Shown here: piece by piece, positions 43,010 to 51,484 of the stretch
Numbering within the stretch: the stretch's first letter is position 1
Layout of the letters: every line of letters begins with the position of its first letter
Source: Actinomadura violacea
Lineage (GTDB): Bacteria > Actinomycetota > Actinomycetes > Streptosporangiales > Streptosporangiaceae
DNA length: 64,000 bases
Assembly (NCBI RefSeq): GCF_017573465.1
Contig: NZ_JAGEPF010000004.1
Span: forward strand, 1-64,000
Direction of reading: 5' to 3'
Notes under the pieces: model-generated
What the model was told of the DNA's origin: nothing
The model's database searches: none
Seen by the model: the letters and a program-made list of their open reading frames with translations, nothing else
Program-made: the position numbers and the translations under genes

Positions 43010-46000
43010 TCAGCGGGCGCTGGTCAGCGCGGTCAGGTCGGCGATGATCTCGGACGCGGTGACGGGGTCGAGCTCGCCGAACGGCCGCGGGTCCCCCTGG
43101 TGCATCCACAGCTCGTCCGGGCGGCGGCAGAGGCAGACCTGCCGCAGTTTCTGGTCGCCCAGCGCGTCCGGGTCGCCGACGGCGATGCCGGGGTCGAGGT
43201 CGATGACGACGTGCAGGTTCGCGCCGGCGGGGCGGGAGATCCAGCACTCCACGCCCGCGTCCTGCGGCGCGCCGCGCTCCCAGCCGCGCTTGGTCAGGCT
43301 GAGCATCCGGCCGACCGGCACGGTGGCGCCCTCGAACCGGGCGAGGTGGCCGCTCTTGCGCTCCTCGTCGGTCAGCTGGTGGACGGGGCGTCCGAGCTGC
43401 GGGAACGGCTGCAGGATCTCGTAGTCGGCGAACACCTCCGACCACGCGGCCACCAGGTCCGTCTTGCCGAGGTGGACGGGATGCATGACGCCGACCACGA
43501 CCGTCTCCGGCAACTCCAGAGCGCTGTCGTGAGCGCTCGCGAACGTGCCGTCCTCGGCGACCCGGAACGTGATGCTCTTGTACTGGTCCATCTCGACGGC
43601 GATCCAGACCAGCCGCCGGACGAGGTGCCCGACCAGCGGGTGCCCGGCGAGCAGCTCCCGGAACTCGGTGAGGGACCAGCGGCGGCCCCGCACCATCGCG
43701 GTCTCCAGCCGGGCGAGCAGGTCGGCGGCGACCATGCGGACGTCCTTCTTCAGCACCGAGAACGCCTTGTAGGCGGCGGGCGCGAGGTCGGGGTCGTCCT
43801 TGGCGCCGGGCTTGGGCAGGGCCTTGCGGCGCGTGCCGTCCTCGTCGGCGACGTAGGGCCGCAGCTGCTCGTCGAACCCGACGGTGAAGCGGCGCGGCCC
43901 GTAGTCGAGCGTCATCGACCCGTCCGGGCCGAGCCCGAAGTCGGGGACGAGCCGGTCGGCGAGCTGCTCGGGCGTCAGCTGCAGCCCCGCCGCGACCTCT
44001 TCGATCTTCTCCTGCGCGCGCGTCCGCAGCCCCTTGAACTTCACCTTCTGCGCGATCGAGTGCAGGTGCATGAGCGCGACGTCGGTGCCGATCTCGGCGA
44101 GGACGTCCAGGCCCACCACGGCCTTGGCGTGGCCGCCGTCGCCCGGCCACGCGCGGATCACCGGGGTGAGGCGGCGGACGGTGCCGTCGTCGCCGAGCCG
44201 GCCGAGCTGCGCCAGCGCCCACCCGTCCTTGGACGGGCCGCCGTTCGCGTCCCAGCGGCGGAACACCGCCCAGCCGAACCCGGCGAGCGAGGCCGGGTCG
44301 CACAGGTCGCGGACCACGTCGATCCCGGCGTAGACCTCGCCGGGCTTCGACATCGCCAGCATCGTCAGGACGTGCGCGGCCGCCGCCTCGGGAAGCGCGC
44401 GCTCGCGGTCGCGGAGCAGGATCTGCGGCAGCATCCGGACGTCGGCCCAGTCGCCCACCGCGGGGATCTTCGCGGGCAGGATCTCCAGCGGGTCGACGGC
44501 GAGCAGCGCCTCGATCGCGCCGGCGGCCTTGTCGCCGTGCGCGCGCGCCGCGTCGACGATGCCGTCGGCACCGTGCTGGGACGCGACGAACCGGAGCGCG
44601 GCCTCGGCGGCCCGCCGCTCCGCGCCCGCCTTGCCGAGCGCGCCGGGCAGCAGCGCGGGGACGGTGTCCAAGCCGTGCCGGGTGAACCAGGCGCGCGCCG
44701 TGCGGCCCGCCTGCTTCAGCCGGACGAGCCAGTCGGCCATCAGCCGGGCCACCTCGTCGCTCATGTACGGCATCAGGATCGCGCCGACGCCGGCGGGATC
44801 GCGCCGTGCCGCGAGCACGGCGGCGTCGAGGGCGTCCAGTTCGAACCGGGCGACGACGACGCGCATCCATTCGTCCACGTACCAGGGCTCGGGCGGGTTC
44901 CAGCCGGCCAGCAGCGGCCGGACCAGCTCCTCGGGGCCCTCGACGAACAGCATCGGCTGCATGTGGGCGAGCAGTTCGCCCTTCCGGAACTTCGCGACCT
45001 GGGTGGGCCAGTCCAGCCGGTCCACCCACCGCCAGTAGTGGTGCAGGTCGACCGTCCAGTCCTCGCGCTCCCCCGGCCGCCACGCGATCGCCCGGGCGCC
45101 GGGCGCGGGCAGGTCCTTGATGACGACCGGCTTGGACTTCGCGCGGGGGCGGTTCCAGGGCGGGTCCACGAGCAGCGGCGGCAGCGACGCGGGATCGGCC
45201 TCCGGTGCCCGGGCGCCGTCCTGCCGCGCCTTCCGGACGGTCTCCCGCACCGTCTCCGGCAGCTCGGGAAGCAGCTCGTCGACGAGCGCGGGGTGGGCCG
45301 TCAGGTGCGCCGGCAGCAGCTCCGCCACCGCCGGCCGGTCGGCCGCGGCGGCGGCGGCGAGCAGCCGCAGCGCCCGAGCCGGGAACCGCCGCGCCGCCGC
45401 CAGCACCTCGGCCTCGGCGTACTTGCGGTCGAGCCGGTCCAGCAGCGCCTGGAACGCGGCGTCCACCGGCAGCACGGCGAGCGCGTCGAGCAGGGTCCGC
45501 GAGGTGTCGCCGTCGAGGTAGGGCGCGTCGAGCGCGTCGGTCAGCACGTCCAGGGCCGCCTCCGGGCCGATCCCGTCGACGAGGCTGGTGATGACGCCGG
45601 GGCTCCGGCTCTCGAGGACCAGCCCGAACGCGTCCAGCTCCGCCCGCTCCGCCACCGTGCACAGCAGCAGCCACCGCTCGCCCGGGTGGACCGCCGCCAT
45701 CGTCGCCTGCGGGTCGGCGAGCAGGTCGGCGAACCAGTCGCGCCGGTCGGGCATCAGGTAGGAGGCGACGGCCTTCTGGACGAGGGTGCCGCGATGGCGC
45801 GACAGCCCCTCCGCGGCCTCGCCGCACGTCTCGTCGCCGGCGGCGGCGAGCAGGGCGCGCAGCCGCCGGGCGGTGTCCTCCTGGGCCCACCCGCCCAGCC
45901 AGGTCTCCTCGGGGCGACGCTCGCGCACGCCTTCCCAACGCCGTTCCATGCCGACGACCTCGAAGGGCGCCCAGAGGCCGGCGCGGGCGACGAAGGCGGA

Positions 46001-46378
46001 CGCGGCGAAGGCCACGCCGTGGTCCTCGGCCCACACGTCCACGAACGGGTCCCGCCGCGTGTACATGACCTGCCCGAGCGGCGCGGCGACGAGGGCGACG
46101 GCCGCGGCGCCGACCGGGTCGGGCTCGCCGCGCAGGTGCGCGCGCCCGGCCTCGGCCACCGCGGACGGCGTGCCCGGCAGAGCGAGCACGTCCTCGATCT
46201 CCGAGCGGAACTCCGCCAGCATGGCCCGGGCCGTCTCGGCGGCCTTCCGGTCGGCGCGGACCGCCGGCCAGGGGCGCGGCCGGTCGCGGCGGGGATGCAG
46301 CCTGCGCAGCCACGCGTCCGGCATCACCAGGGCGTTCTCATCGGGGCGGGCCTCGGCCGCGGTGTCCGTCGTGCTCAT
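43010..46378 (-). CDS. DUF4132 domain protein D
   Basis: A 1,122-residue paralogue with full architecture: N-terminal RPDENALVMPDAWLRRLHPRRDRP, helical repeats, and the DUF4132 core (DGWALAQLGRLGDDGTVRRL, LMHLHSIAQKVKFKG, LDYGPRRF, LPKPGAKDDPDLAPAA, PLVGHLVRRLVWIAV, FADYEILQPFPQL). It is the first gene of a two-gene unit with C. The promoter-like sequence in front resembles those of A and B. It has no MoxR or VWA gene of its own, so it may share the module 11 kb downstream on the same strand. Confidence 0.86.
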   Translation of the reverse strand: MSTTDTAAEARPDENALVMPDAWLRRLHPRRDRPRPWPAVRADRKAAETARAMLAEFRSEIEDVLALPGTPSAVAEAGRAHLRGEPDPVGAAAVALVAAPLGQVMYTRRDPFVDVWAEDHGVAFAASAFVARAGLWAPFEVVGMERRWEGVRERRPEETWLGGWAQEDTARRLRALLAAAGDETCGEAAEGLSRHRGTLVQKAVASYLMPDRRDWFADLLADPQATMAAVHPGERWLLLCTVAERAELDAFGLVLESRSPGVITSLVDGIGPEAALDVLTDALDAPYLDGDTSRTLLDALAVLPVDAAFQALLDRLDRKYAEAEVLAAARRFPARALRLLAAAAAADRPAVAELLPAHLTAHPALVDELLPELPETVRETVRKARQDGARAPEADPASLPPLLVDPPWNRPRAKSKPVVIKDLPAPGARAIAWRPGEREDWTVDLHHYWRWVDRLDWPTQVAKFRKGELLAHMQPMLFVEGPEELVRPLLAGWNPPEPWYVDEWMRVVVARFELDALDAAVLAARRDPAGVGAILMPYMSDEVARLMADWLVRLKQAGRTARAWFTRHGLDTVPALLPGALGKAGAERRAAEAALRFVASQHGADGIVDAARAHGDKAAGAIEALLAVDPLEILPAKIPAVGDWADVRMLPQILLRDRERALPEAAAAHVLTMLAMSKPGEVYAGIDVVRDLCDPASLAGFGWAVFRRWDANGGPSKDGWALAQLGRLGDDGTVRRLTPVIRAWPGDGGHAKAVVGLDVLAEIGTDVALMHLHSIAQKVKFKGLRTRAQEKIEEVAAGLQLTPEQLADRLVPDFGLGPDGSMTLDYGPRRFTVGFDEQLRPYVADEDGTRRKALPKPGAKDDPDLAPAAYKAFSVLKKDVRMVAADLLARLETAMVRGRRWSLTEFRELLAGHPLVGHLVRRLVWIAVEMDQYKSITFRVAEDGTFASAHDSALELPETVVVGVMHPVHLGKTDLVAAWSEVFADYEILQPFPQLGRPVHQLTDEERKSGHLARFEGATVPVGRMLSLTKRGWERGAPQDAGVECWISRPAGANLHVVIDLDPGIAVGDPDALGDQKLRQVCLCRRPDELWMHQGDPRPFGELDPVTASEIIADLTALTSAR

Positions 46379-46384
46379 GACGGC

Positions 46385-46390
46385 ACCGTA
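46385..46390 (-). promoter_or_regulatory. Putative -10 box (TACGGT) of DUF4132-D
   Basis: On the minus strand GCGGGT, 17 bases, TACGGT lies 6 bases before the ATG, matching the arrangement in front of copies A and B (GTTTGTCGG is identical to copy A). No Shine-Dalgarno sequence is present, consistent with a leaderless mRNA. Confidence 0.4.
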
Positions 46391-46433
46391 AGGGAGATCA
46401 CCGACAAACCCGCACCGAATCGCCCGATCCCGG

Positions 46434-47822
46434 TCATGGGGAGCGGCGCATGTCCTCCTCGACCAGCTCGGCGGCCTTGCGGGCGGCGATGAGGACCGGG
46501 TCCCAGACGGGCGAGAACGGCGGCGCGTACCCGAGGTCCAGGCCGGTCATCTCCTCGACCGTCATCCGGTTCCACAGCGCGATGGCCAGGCCGTCGATCC
46601 GCTTGGCGGCGTTCTCCTCGCCGACGATCTGCCCGCCGAGCAGCCGGCCCGACCGGCGCTCGACGACCAGCTTGGTCTTCATCGCGGTGGCGTCCGGGAG
46701 GTAGCCCGCGCGGGTCGTCGACCCGACCACGACGCTCAGCGTCGCGAACCCGGCGGCGGCCGCCTCGCGCTCGTTCAGCCCGGTCCGCGCGACCTCGGCG
46801 TGGCAGATCTTGGAGACGGCGGTGCCGACCACGCCGGGGAACGTGGCGTAGCCGCCGCCGAGGTTGATCCCGGCGACGCGGCCCTGCTTGTTGGCGTGCG
46901 TGCCGAGCGCGATCGCGACGGGCAGCCCGGAGACGAGGTGCCGGGTCTCGACGCAGTCGCCCGCCGCCCACACCCGCTCGGTCCGCGTCCGCATCCGCCG
47001 GTCGGTGACGATCCCGCCGGTCGGGCCCGTCTCGATCCCGGCGGCGCGCGCGAGGTCGCTGCCCGGCCGGACGCCGAGGCCGAGGATCACCAGGTCGGCG
47101 GGGAGCGAACGGCCCCCGGCGCGGACCGCGGTCACCCGCCCGTCCGGGCCGGTGTCGAAGCCCTCGACCCGGTCGCCGAGGTGCAGGTCGACGCCGATGC
47201 CGCGGATCGCGTCCGCGACGAGCGCGCCCATGTCCGGGTCGAGCGTGCTCATCGGCTGCTCGGCGCCGTCCACGATCGTCACGTCGAGGCCGCGGGTCAC
47301 CATCGCCTCGGCCATCTCCAGTCCGATGTAGCCGCCGCCCACCACGACGGCGCGGCGCGGCTTGTCGCGTTCCAGGACGCGGCGGATGCCGATCCCGTCG
47401 TCCAGCACCTGCACGCCGTGCACGCCTGCCGCGTCCGCGCCGGGCAGGTCCGGGCGCGCGGGCACCGCGCCGGTCGCGATCACGAGCCGGTCGTAGGGCT
47501 CCCAGGTCTCGCCGCCGCCCTCCACCGCGCGGACGCGCACCCGCGCCGCGTCCAGGTCGATCTCGGTCGCCTCGGCGCGCATCCGCAGGTCGATGCCGCG
47601 GTCGCGGAACTCGGCGGGCGTCCGCGCGATCAGGTCGTCGGCGTCGCCGATCGCGCCGCCGACGTAGTACGGGATGCCGCACGCCGAGTAGGACGCGAAG
47701 TGCCCGCGCTCGATGACGGTGATGTCCAGCTCGCCGTCCCCGCGCCGCCTGCGGGCCTGGGACGCGGCGCTCATCCCTGCCGCGTCGCCCCCGATGATGA
47801 GCAGCCGCTCGCGTCCTGCCAT
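46434..47822 (-). CDS. FAD/NAD(P)-dependent disulfide oxidoreductase (CoA-disulfide reductase-like)
   Basis: A 462-residue flavoprotein. ATG 47822 is chosen over GTG 47828 because GGGAGG lies directly before it at workable spacing. It has FAD-binding LLIIGGDAAGMSAASQARR (~residues 7-25), a single redox Cys in YSACGIPYY (~44-52), NAD(P)-binding AVVVGGGYIGLEMAEA (~151-166), and AAGDCVETRH with the C-terminal dimerisation domain (TKLVVERRSGRLLGGQIVG). The single Cys fits the CoADR/NADH oxidase/Npx group, not classical two-Cys reductases. It probably reduces a low-molecular disulfide, persulfide or oxygen species. It appears monocistronic. Confidence 0.85.
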   Translation of the reverse strand: MAGRERLLIIGGDAAGMSAASQARRRRGDGELDITVIERGHFASYSACGIPYYVGGAIGDADDLIARTPAEFRDRGIDLRMRAEATEIDLDAARVRVRAVEGGGETWEPYDRLVIATGAVPARPDLPGADAAGVHGVQVLDDGIGIRRVLERDKPRRAVVVGGGYIGLEMAEAMVTRGLDVTIVDGAEQPMSTLDPDMGALVADAIRGIGVDLHLGDRVEGFDTGPDGRVTAVRAGGRSLPADLVILGLGVRPGSDLARAAGIETGPTGGIVTDRRMRTRTERVWAAGDCVETRHLVSGLPVAIALGTHANKQGRVAGINLGGGYATFPGVVGTAVSKICHAEVARTGLNEREAAAAGFATLSVVVGSTTRAGYLPDATAMKTKLVVERRSGRLLGGQIVGEENAAKRIDGLAIALWNRMTVEEMTGLDLGYAPPFSPVWDPVLIAARKAAELVEEDMRRSP

Positions 47823-47882
47823 GGGCACCTCCCGAAGATCGTCCCCGAGCGTACCCGCGGGCGGGGCCGGTTCAGGGGCGGG

Positions 47883-48992
47883 TCAGATCCCGTAGACGCG
47901 GCGGGCGTTGCCGGACGCGACCAGCGCGGCGACGCGCTCGGCGTCGGCGGACGTCCACGCGCCGTCCTCGACGCCGCCCGCGAGGAACCCGGCGAGGCCG
48001 CGCCGGAACAGCAGCGCGCCCAGGTGGTACAGCTCGGCGAGGCCGAACGCGTCGGAGGAGTACAGCACCTTCCCGAACGGCGCGAGCTCCAGCAGCTCGG
48101 CGATCAGCGCGGGCGCCCGGTGCCCGAGGTTGTGGGTGGCGAGGCCCGCGTCCACGTACACGTTCGGAAGCACCTGCGCGAGGTACCCGGCCCGCCGGTG
48201 GAACGGGTAGTTGTGCAGCAGCAGCGCGGGGGCGCCCGCCGCGTCCATGGCCCGCAGCAGCGAGATGAGCAGCAGCGGGTCGCCGCGGCGCAGGTCGGCG
48301 TCGACGTCCCCGTACCCGACGTGGAACTGGACCGGCAGCCCGAGATCGACCGCGCACCAGATCAGGAAGCGGTGCAGGATCTCGTCGCCGACCCGCATCT
48401 CCTCCTGCCGCAGCAGGATCCCGGCGGCGCCCGTCACCTCCGCGTCCGACGGCCGCACCCCCGACAGCTCCAGCCCCGCGCGGTAGGCGGCGATCGTCTT
48501 GGCGCCCGCCGCGGCCGGCGCGAGGGCGGCGAGGCGGGAGCGGACCTCGTCGGCGAACCCGTGCGCGTCGACGCCTTCCGCCGCGACCTGCTCGGCGACC
48601 GTCTCCAGCCGGACGATCTCGTGCGCGCGCGCCCCGGCGAGCCGTCCGAGGGCGGGCGGGTCCAGCAGTGCGCGCGGCGCGTAGCCGGTGTCCACGCACA
48701 GCGCCTCCAGCCCGGCCGCGGCGAGGAACCGCCGGTTCACCTCCGCCGCGCCCAGTTCGGCGCGGCGCGCGAGGTAGGCGTCCGGCTCCGCGTGCGCGTC
48801 CAGGTCCAGGACGGGCGCGCACCAGCGCCGCAGCGCGAACCCGACCTGCGTGTCGAACATGCTCACCCCGGGCGGCCCGCCCGCCTCCGCCTCGGTGAGC
48901 AGCGCCTCGAACGCCGCCCGGTCCGGGTCGTCCTCGAACACTCCGTGGCAGTGGTGGTCGATCAGCGGCAGCGACTCCAGATATTCGAGCAC
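47883..48992 (-). CDS. Amidohydrolase (FluG N-terminal-like)
   Basis: A 369-residue metal-dependent hydrolase of the amidohydrolase_2 type. GTG 48992 (GGGGGAGG nine bases upstream) is preferred to the longer TTG start. Metal-binding HHCHGVF (~residues 13-19), QFHVGYGD (~223-230), LLLHNYPFHR (~259-268) and SSDAFGLAELYHLG (~312-325) are visible. Similar hydrolases are fused to glutamine-synthetase-like domains in fungal FluG and plant NodGS proteins. Here a GS-like gene is divergently placed 109 bp away, so the two probably act on the same small-molecule pathway. Confidence 0.83.
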   Translation of the reverse strand: MLEYLESLPLIDHHCHGVFEDDPDRAAFEALLTEAEAGGPPGVSMFDTQVGFALRRWCAPVLDLDAHAEPDAYLARRAELGAAEVNRRFLAAAGLEALCVDTGYAPRALLDPPALGRLAGARAHEIVRLETVAEQVAAEGVDAHGFADEVRSRLAALAPAAAGAKTIAAYRAGLELSGVRPSDAEVTGAAGILLRQEEMRVGDEILHRFLIWCAVDLGLPVQFHVGYGDVDADLRRGDPLLLISLLRAMDAAGAPALLLHNYPFHRRAGYLAQVLPNVYVDAGLATHNLGHRAPALIAELLELAPFGKVLYSSDAFGLAELYHLGALLFRRGLAGFLAGGVEDGAWTSADAERVAALVASGNARRVYGI

Positions 48993-49101
48993 GCCCCGAT
49001 ACCTCCCCCGCAATCGCGGCGGCGTCCCTGAAATCGCGGGGCGTTCTTCCTACGATGCCTCTGCGGGCCCCGCCCCTGCCGTCAGGCCCGCGTCCGCCGC
49101 C

Positions 49102-50532
49102 ATGACCGGGAGCCGCACCGTGGAACAGACCTTCGACACCGCCCTCGACGGGCACGAGCGCGCCCGGCTCGGCGCGCGGGCGGCCGAGGCCGCCCGGCGG
49201 CTGGCCGGGGAGGACATCGCCGCCGTCGCGCTGACCTGGGTGGACGTCAGCGGGATCACGCGCACCAAGACCGTCCCGGTGGGGCGGCTGGAGCACGCGG
49301 CGACCTGGGGCGTCGGGATGTCGCCGGTGTTCGACGTGTTCCTGCTGGACGACTCGATCGTGTCCGGCCGGCACGCCGGCGGCCCGGTCGGCGACCTGCG
49401 GCTGCACCCCGACCTGGACCGGCTCGTCCCGCTGGCGGCGCTGCCGGGCTGGGCGCACGCCCCCGCGGACCGGTACGCGCAGGACGGCGCCGTCCACCCC
49501 CTCGACGGCCGGGCGCTGCTGCGCCGCGAGACCGGCCGGCTCGCCGCGGCGGGCTGGTCGGTCAGGACGGCGTTCGAGATCGAGTGGGCGGTGTCGACCA
49601 CCGCGGAGGAGTTCACGCCCGCCTGCCACGGTCCCGCGTACGGGATGACGCGCATCAGCGAGCTGGCCGGCTACCTGCGGGCGCTGCTCACCGCGCTCGA
49701 GCGGACGGGCGTCTCGGTCGAGCAGCTACACCCCGAGTACGCGGCCGGGCAGTATGAGCTGTCGGTGGCGGCCGAGGACCCGGTCGGCGCGGCCGACACC
49801 GCCGTCCTGGTCCGCGAGACGATCCGGGCGGTGACGCTTGAGCACGGCATGCACGCCACGTTCTCCCCGAAGGTCGTGGCGGGCTCGGTCGGCAACGGCG
49901 CGCACGTCCACATCAGCCTGTGGCGGGAGGACACCGGCGACGGCCCGGCGAACGCGATGGCGGGCGGCGCGGGCCCGTGCGGGATGACGGACGCGGGGCA
50001 GGCGTTCGCCGCCGGGATCCTGGACCACCTGCCCGCGCTGCTCGCGGTCGGCGCGCCGTCGGTGGCGAGCTACCTGCGGCTCGTCCCGTCGCACTGGGCG
50101 GGCGCGTTCGCGTGCTGGGGGCTGGAGAACCGGGAGGCGGCGCTCCGGTTCGTCACCGGCGCGCAGGGCGAGCGGGACCGCGCGGCGAACCTGGAGGTCA
50201 AGTGCTTCGACGGCGCCGCGAACCCCTACCTCACCCTCGCGGCGCTGCTCGCGGCGGGACGGGCCGGGCTGGATGCGGGGCGCACGCTCCCGGACCCGGT
50301 CGACGTCGATCCGGCCGGGATGGCGGAGGAGGAGCGCGCGGCGCGCGGCGTCCGGGCGCTGCCGGTCTCGCTCGCGGAGGCGGTGGCGGCGTTCGAGCAG
50401 GACGCGGTGCTGCGGGACGCGCTGGGCGAGGCGGTGACCGACACGGTCGCGGCGGTCCGCCGCGGCGAGATCGCGCTGTTCGACGGCGCGGCCCCGGAGG
50501 AGATCGCCGCCGCGACCCGCTGGCGGCACTAG
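49102..50532 (+). CDS. Glutamine synthetase-like amide ligase (GlnA-like)
   Basis: A 476-residue member of the glutamine synthetase family without the length or adenylylation-loop features of GlnA. The catalytic core shows FEIEWAV (~residues 157-163), HPEYAAGQYELSV (~212-224), NGAHVHISL (~265-273), ENREAALRFV (~341-350) and EVKCFDGAANPYLTL (~363-377). Such GS-like enzymes ligate glutamate to amines or polyamines. The N-terminal ALTWVDVSGITRTKTVP fits the GS beta-grasp domain. It is divergent from the amidohydrolase gene. The substrate is not predictable from sequence alone. Confidence 0.85.
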   Translation: MTGSRTVEQTFDTALDGHERARLGARAAEAARRLAGEDIAAVALTWVDVSGITRTKTVPVGRLEHAATWGVGMSPVFDVFLLDDSIVSGRHAGGPVGDLRLHPDLDRLVPLAALPGWAHAPADRYAQDGAVHPLDGRALLRRETGRLAAAGWSVRTAFEIEWAVSTTAEEFTPACHGPAYGMTRISELAGYLRALLTALERTGVSVEQLHPEYAAGQYELSVAAEDPVGAADTAVLVRETIRAVTLEHGMHATFSPKVVAGSVGNGAHVHISLWREDTGDGPANAMAGGAGPCGMTDAGQAFAAGILDHLPALLAVGAPSVASYLRLVPSHWAGAFACWGLENREAALRFVTGAQGERDRAANLEVKCFDGAANPYLTLAALLAAGRAGLDAGRTLPDPVDVDPAGMAEEERAARGVRALPVSLAEAVAAFEQDAVLRDALGEAVTDTVAAVRRGEIALFDGAAPEEIAAATRWRH

Positions 50533-50714
50533 CGGCCGGGCTCGGGCGGGTCGGCGGCGCCGACGACGGCGCCGGGCGCGAACGGCTGGACGCGCACCTC
50601 CAGTTCGCCGCAGGCGCAGCGGGTGTAGCTCACCACCCCCTCGGAGGTGAGGTGCCGGGACAGCACCTCGTAGACCTCGGATCGGGGCCAGCCACAGCGC
50701 GGGCAGTCCTGCAC
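50529..50714 (-). CDS. Small zinc-ribbon protein
   Basis: A 61-residue protein with CPRCGWP at residues 4-10 and CACGE at ~33-37, a CxxC/CxC zinc ribbon. The pattern RHLTSEGVVSYTRCACG is typical of small actinobacterial ribbon proteins of unknown role. It overlaps the end of the GS-like gene by 4 bp (convergent) and is divergent from the CGNR regulator, with which it shares an AT-rich intergenic region. Confidence 0.7.
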   Translation of the reverse strand: MQDCPRCGWPRSEVYEVLSRHLTSEGVVSYTRCACGELEVRVQPFAPGAVVGAADPPEPGR

Positions 50715-50753
50715 GGCGCGTCCTCAGGGAAGCTTGTAAGGGTTAAACTTAGA

Positions 50754-50774
50754 ATGCCATTTACAGCATGGCAT
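50754..50774. promoter_or_regulatory. ATGCCAT-7-ATGGCAT operator-like dyad
   Basis: A perfect 7-7-7 dyad lies in an AT-rich island (about 50730-50775) between the divergent zinc-ribbon and CGNR genes. TAGAAT at 50749-50754 is a possible -10 box overlapping its left arm. It probably binds a regulator; the CGNR protein itself is a candidate. Confidence 0.5.
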
Positions 50775-50792
50775 GGAGCGGGAGCCGGGGCA

Positions 50793-51326
50793 ATGCGGAT
50801 AACCGGGTACAAGAGCCACGGGGTGGCGGCAGCCGTCGCCCTGGTCAACGCGGTGACCAGCGCCGACGGCGACGACTCCCCGGACGCGCTGCGGGAGGTG
50901 CTGCGCGAGAACGGGTTCTTCTGGCACGAGTTCGAGGCGGCCGACGCCGGGGAGTTCCGCCAGTGGGGGCGGACGCTGCGCCCCTTCTTCGAGGCCCCCG
51001 GCCTCGACGAGGCGATGCGGCTGCTGAACGGGCTGATGCTGGAGCTGCCGCTGCACCCGCACCTCGCCGAGCACGACCCGCACGGCGTGCACATGCACTA
51101 CGCGCCGCCCTCGTCGCGGCTGCCGGTCCGGTTCCGCGCGACCACGCTGATGCATCTCGCGGAGCTGGTCGTCGAGCACGGGATCGACCGGACGGGCGTC
51201 TGCGACGCCGAGGGCTGCGACCGGGTGTACGCGGACACCTCGCGGGCGGGGCGGCGCCGGTTCTGCTCGGAGGCGTGCGCGAACCGGACGAACGTGGCGG
51301 CGTTTCGAGCCCGCCGGCGAGGCTGA
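50793..51326 (+). CDS. CGNR zinc-finger (ABATE domain) putative transcriptional regulator
   Basis: A 177-residue protein. The N-terminal ABATE-type domain (GYKSHGVAAAVALVNAV and the helical region to residue ~130) may bind a ligand. The C-terminal zinc finger reads CDAEGCDRVYADTSRAGRRRFCSEACANRTNVAAFRARRR in family pattern (C-x4-C, C-x3-C, then ANRTNVAAFR), which in this family is proposed to bind DNA. Start ATG 50793 has GGAG eight bases upstream. The upstream dyad suggests autoregulation. The 3' end enters a 23-bp tandem repeat. Confidence 0.8.
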   Translation: MRITGYKSHGVAAAVALVNAVTSADGDDSPDALREVLRENGFFWHEFEAADAGEFRQWGRTLRPFFEAPGLDEAMRLLNGLMLELPLHPHLAEHDPHGVHMHYAPPSSRLPVRFRATTLMHLAELVVEHGIDRTGVCDAEGCDRVYADTSRAGRRRFCSEACANRTNVAAFRARRRG

Positions 51327-51400
51327 ACGGAGCCCGCCGGCGAGGCCGAGCAGGGCCCGCCGGCGGGGCCGGGCAGAGCCCGCCGGCGGGGCTGAGGCAA
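51309..51400. repeat. Four tandem copies of a 23-bp repeat
   Basis: GCCCGCCGGCGAGGC-type cores start at 51309, 51332, 51355 and 51378, exactly 23 bp apart. The first copy codes for the last residues and stop of the CGNR protein; the others are non-coding. The core is almost self-complementary, so each unit can form a small hairpin. Confidence 0.85.
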
Positions 51401-51484
51401 GCGGATCGGTGTCCCCTTGAGTATTGGGTGCCCGAGAGGGCATGCCGACTCACGTACCGCTGACTCCGACCCTTTTGTGCACAG

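Noticed and set aside
42866..46492. 1,208-codon open frame on the plus strand opposite DUF4132-D
   Set aside because: It is an antisense shadow of a GC-rich gene: the product is a biased Arg/Gly/Val/Pro sequence without domains, while the minus strand encodes a protein with conserved paralogues.
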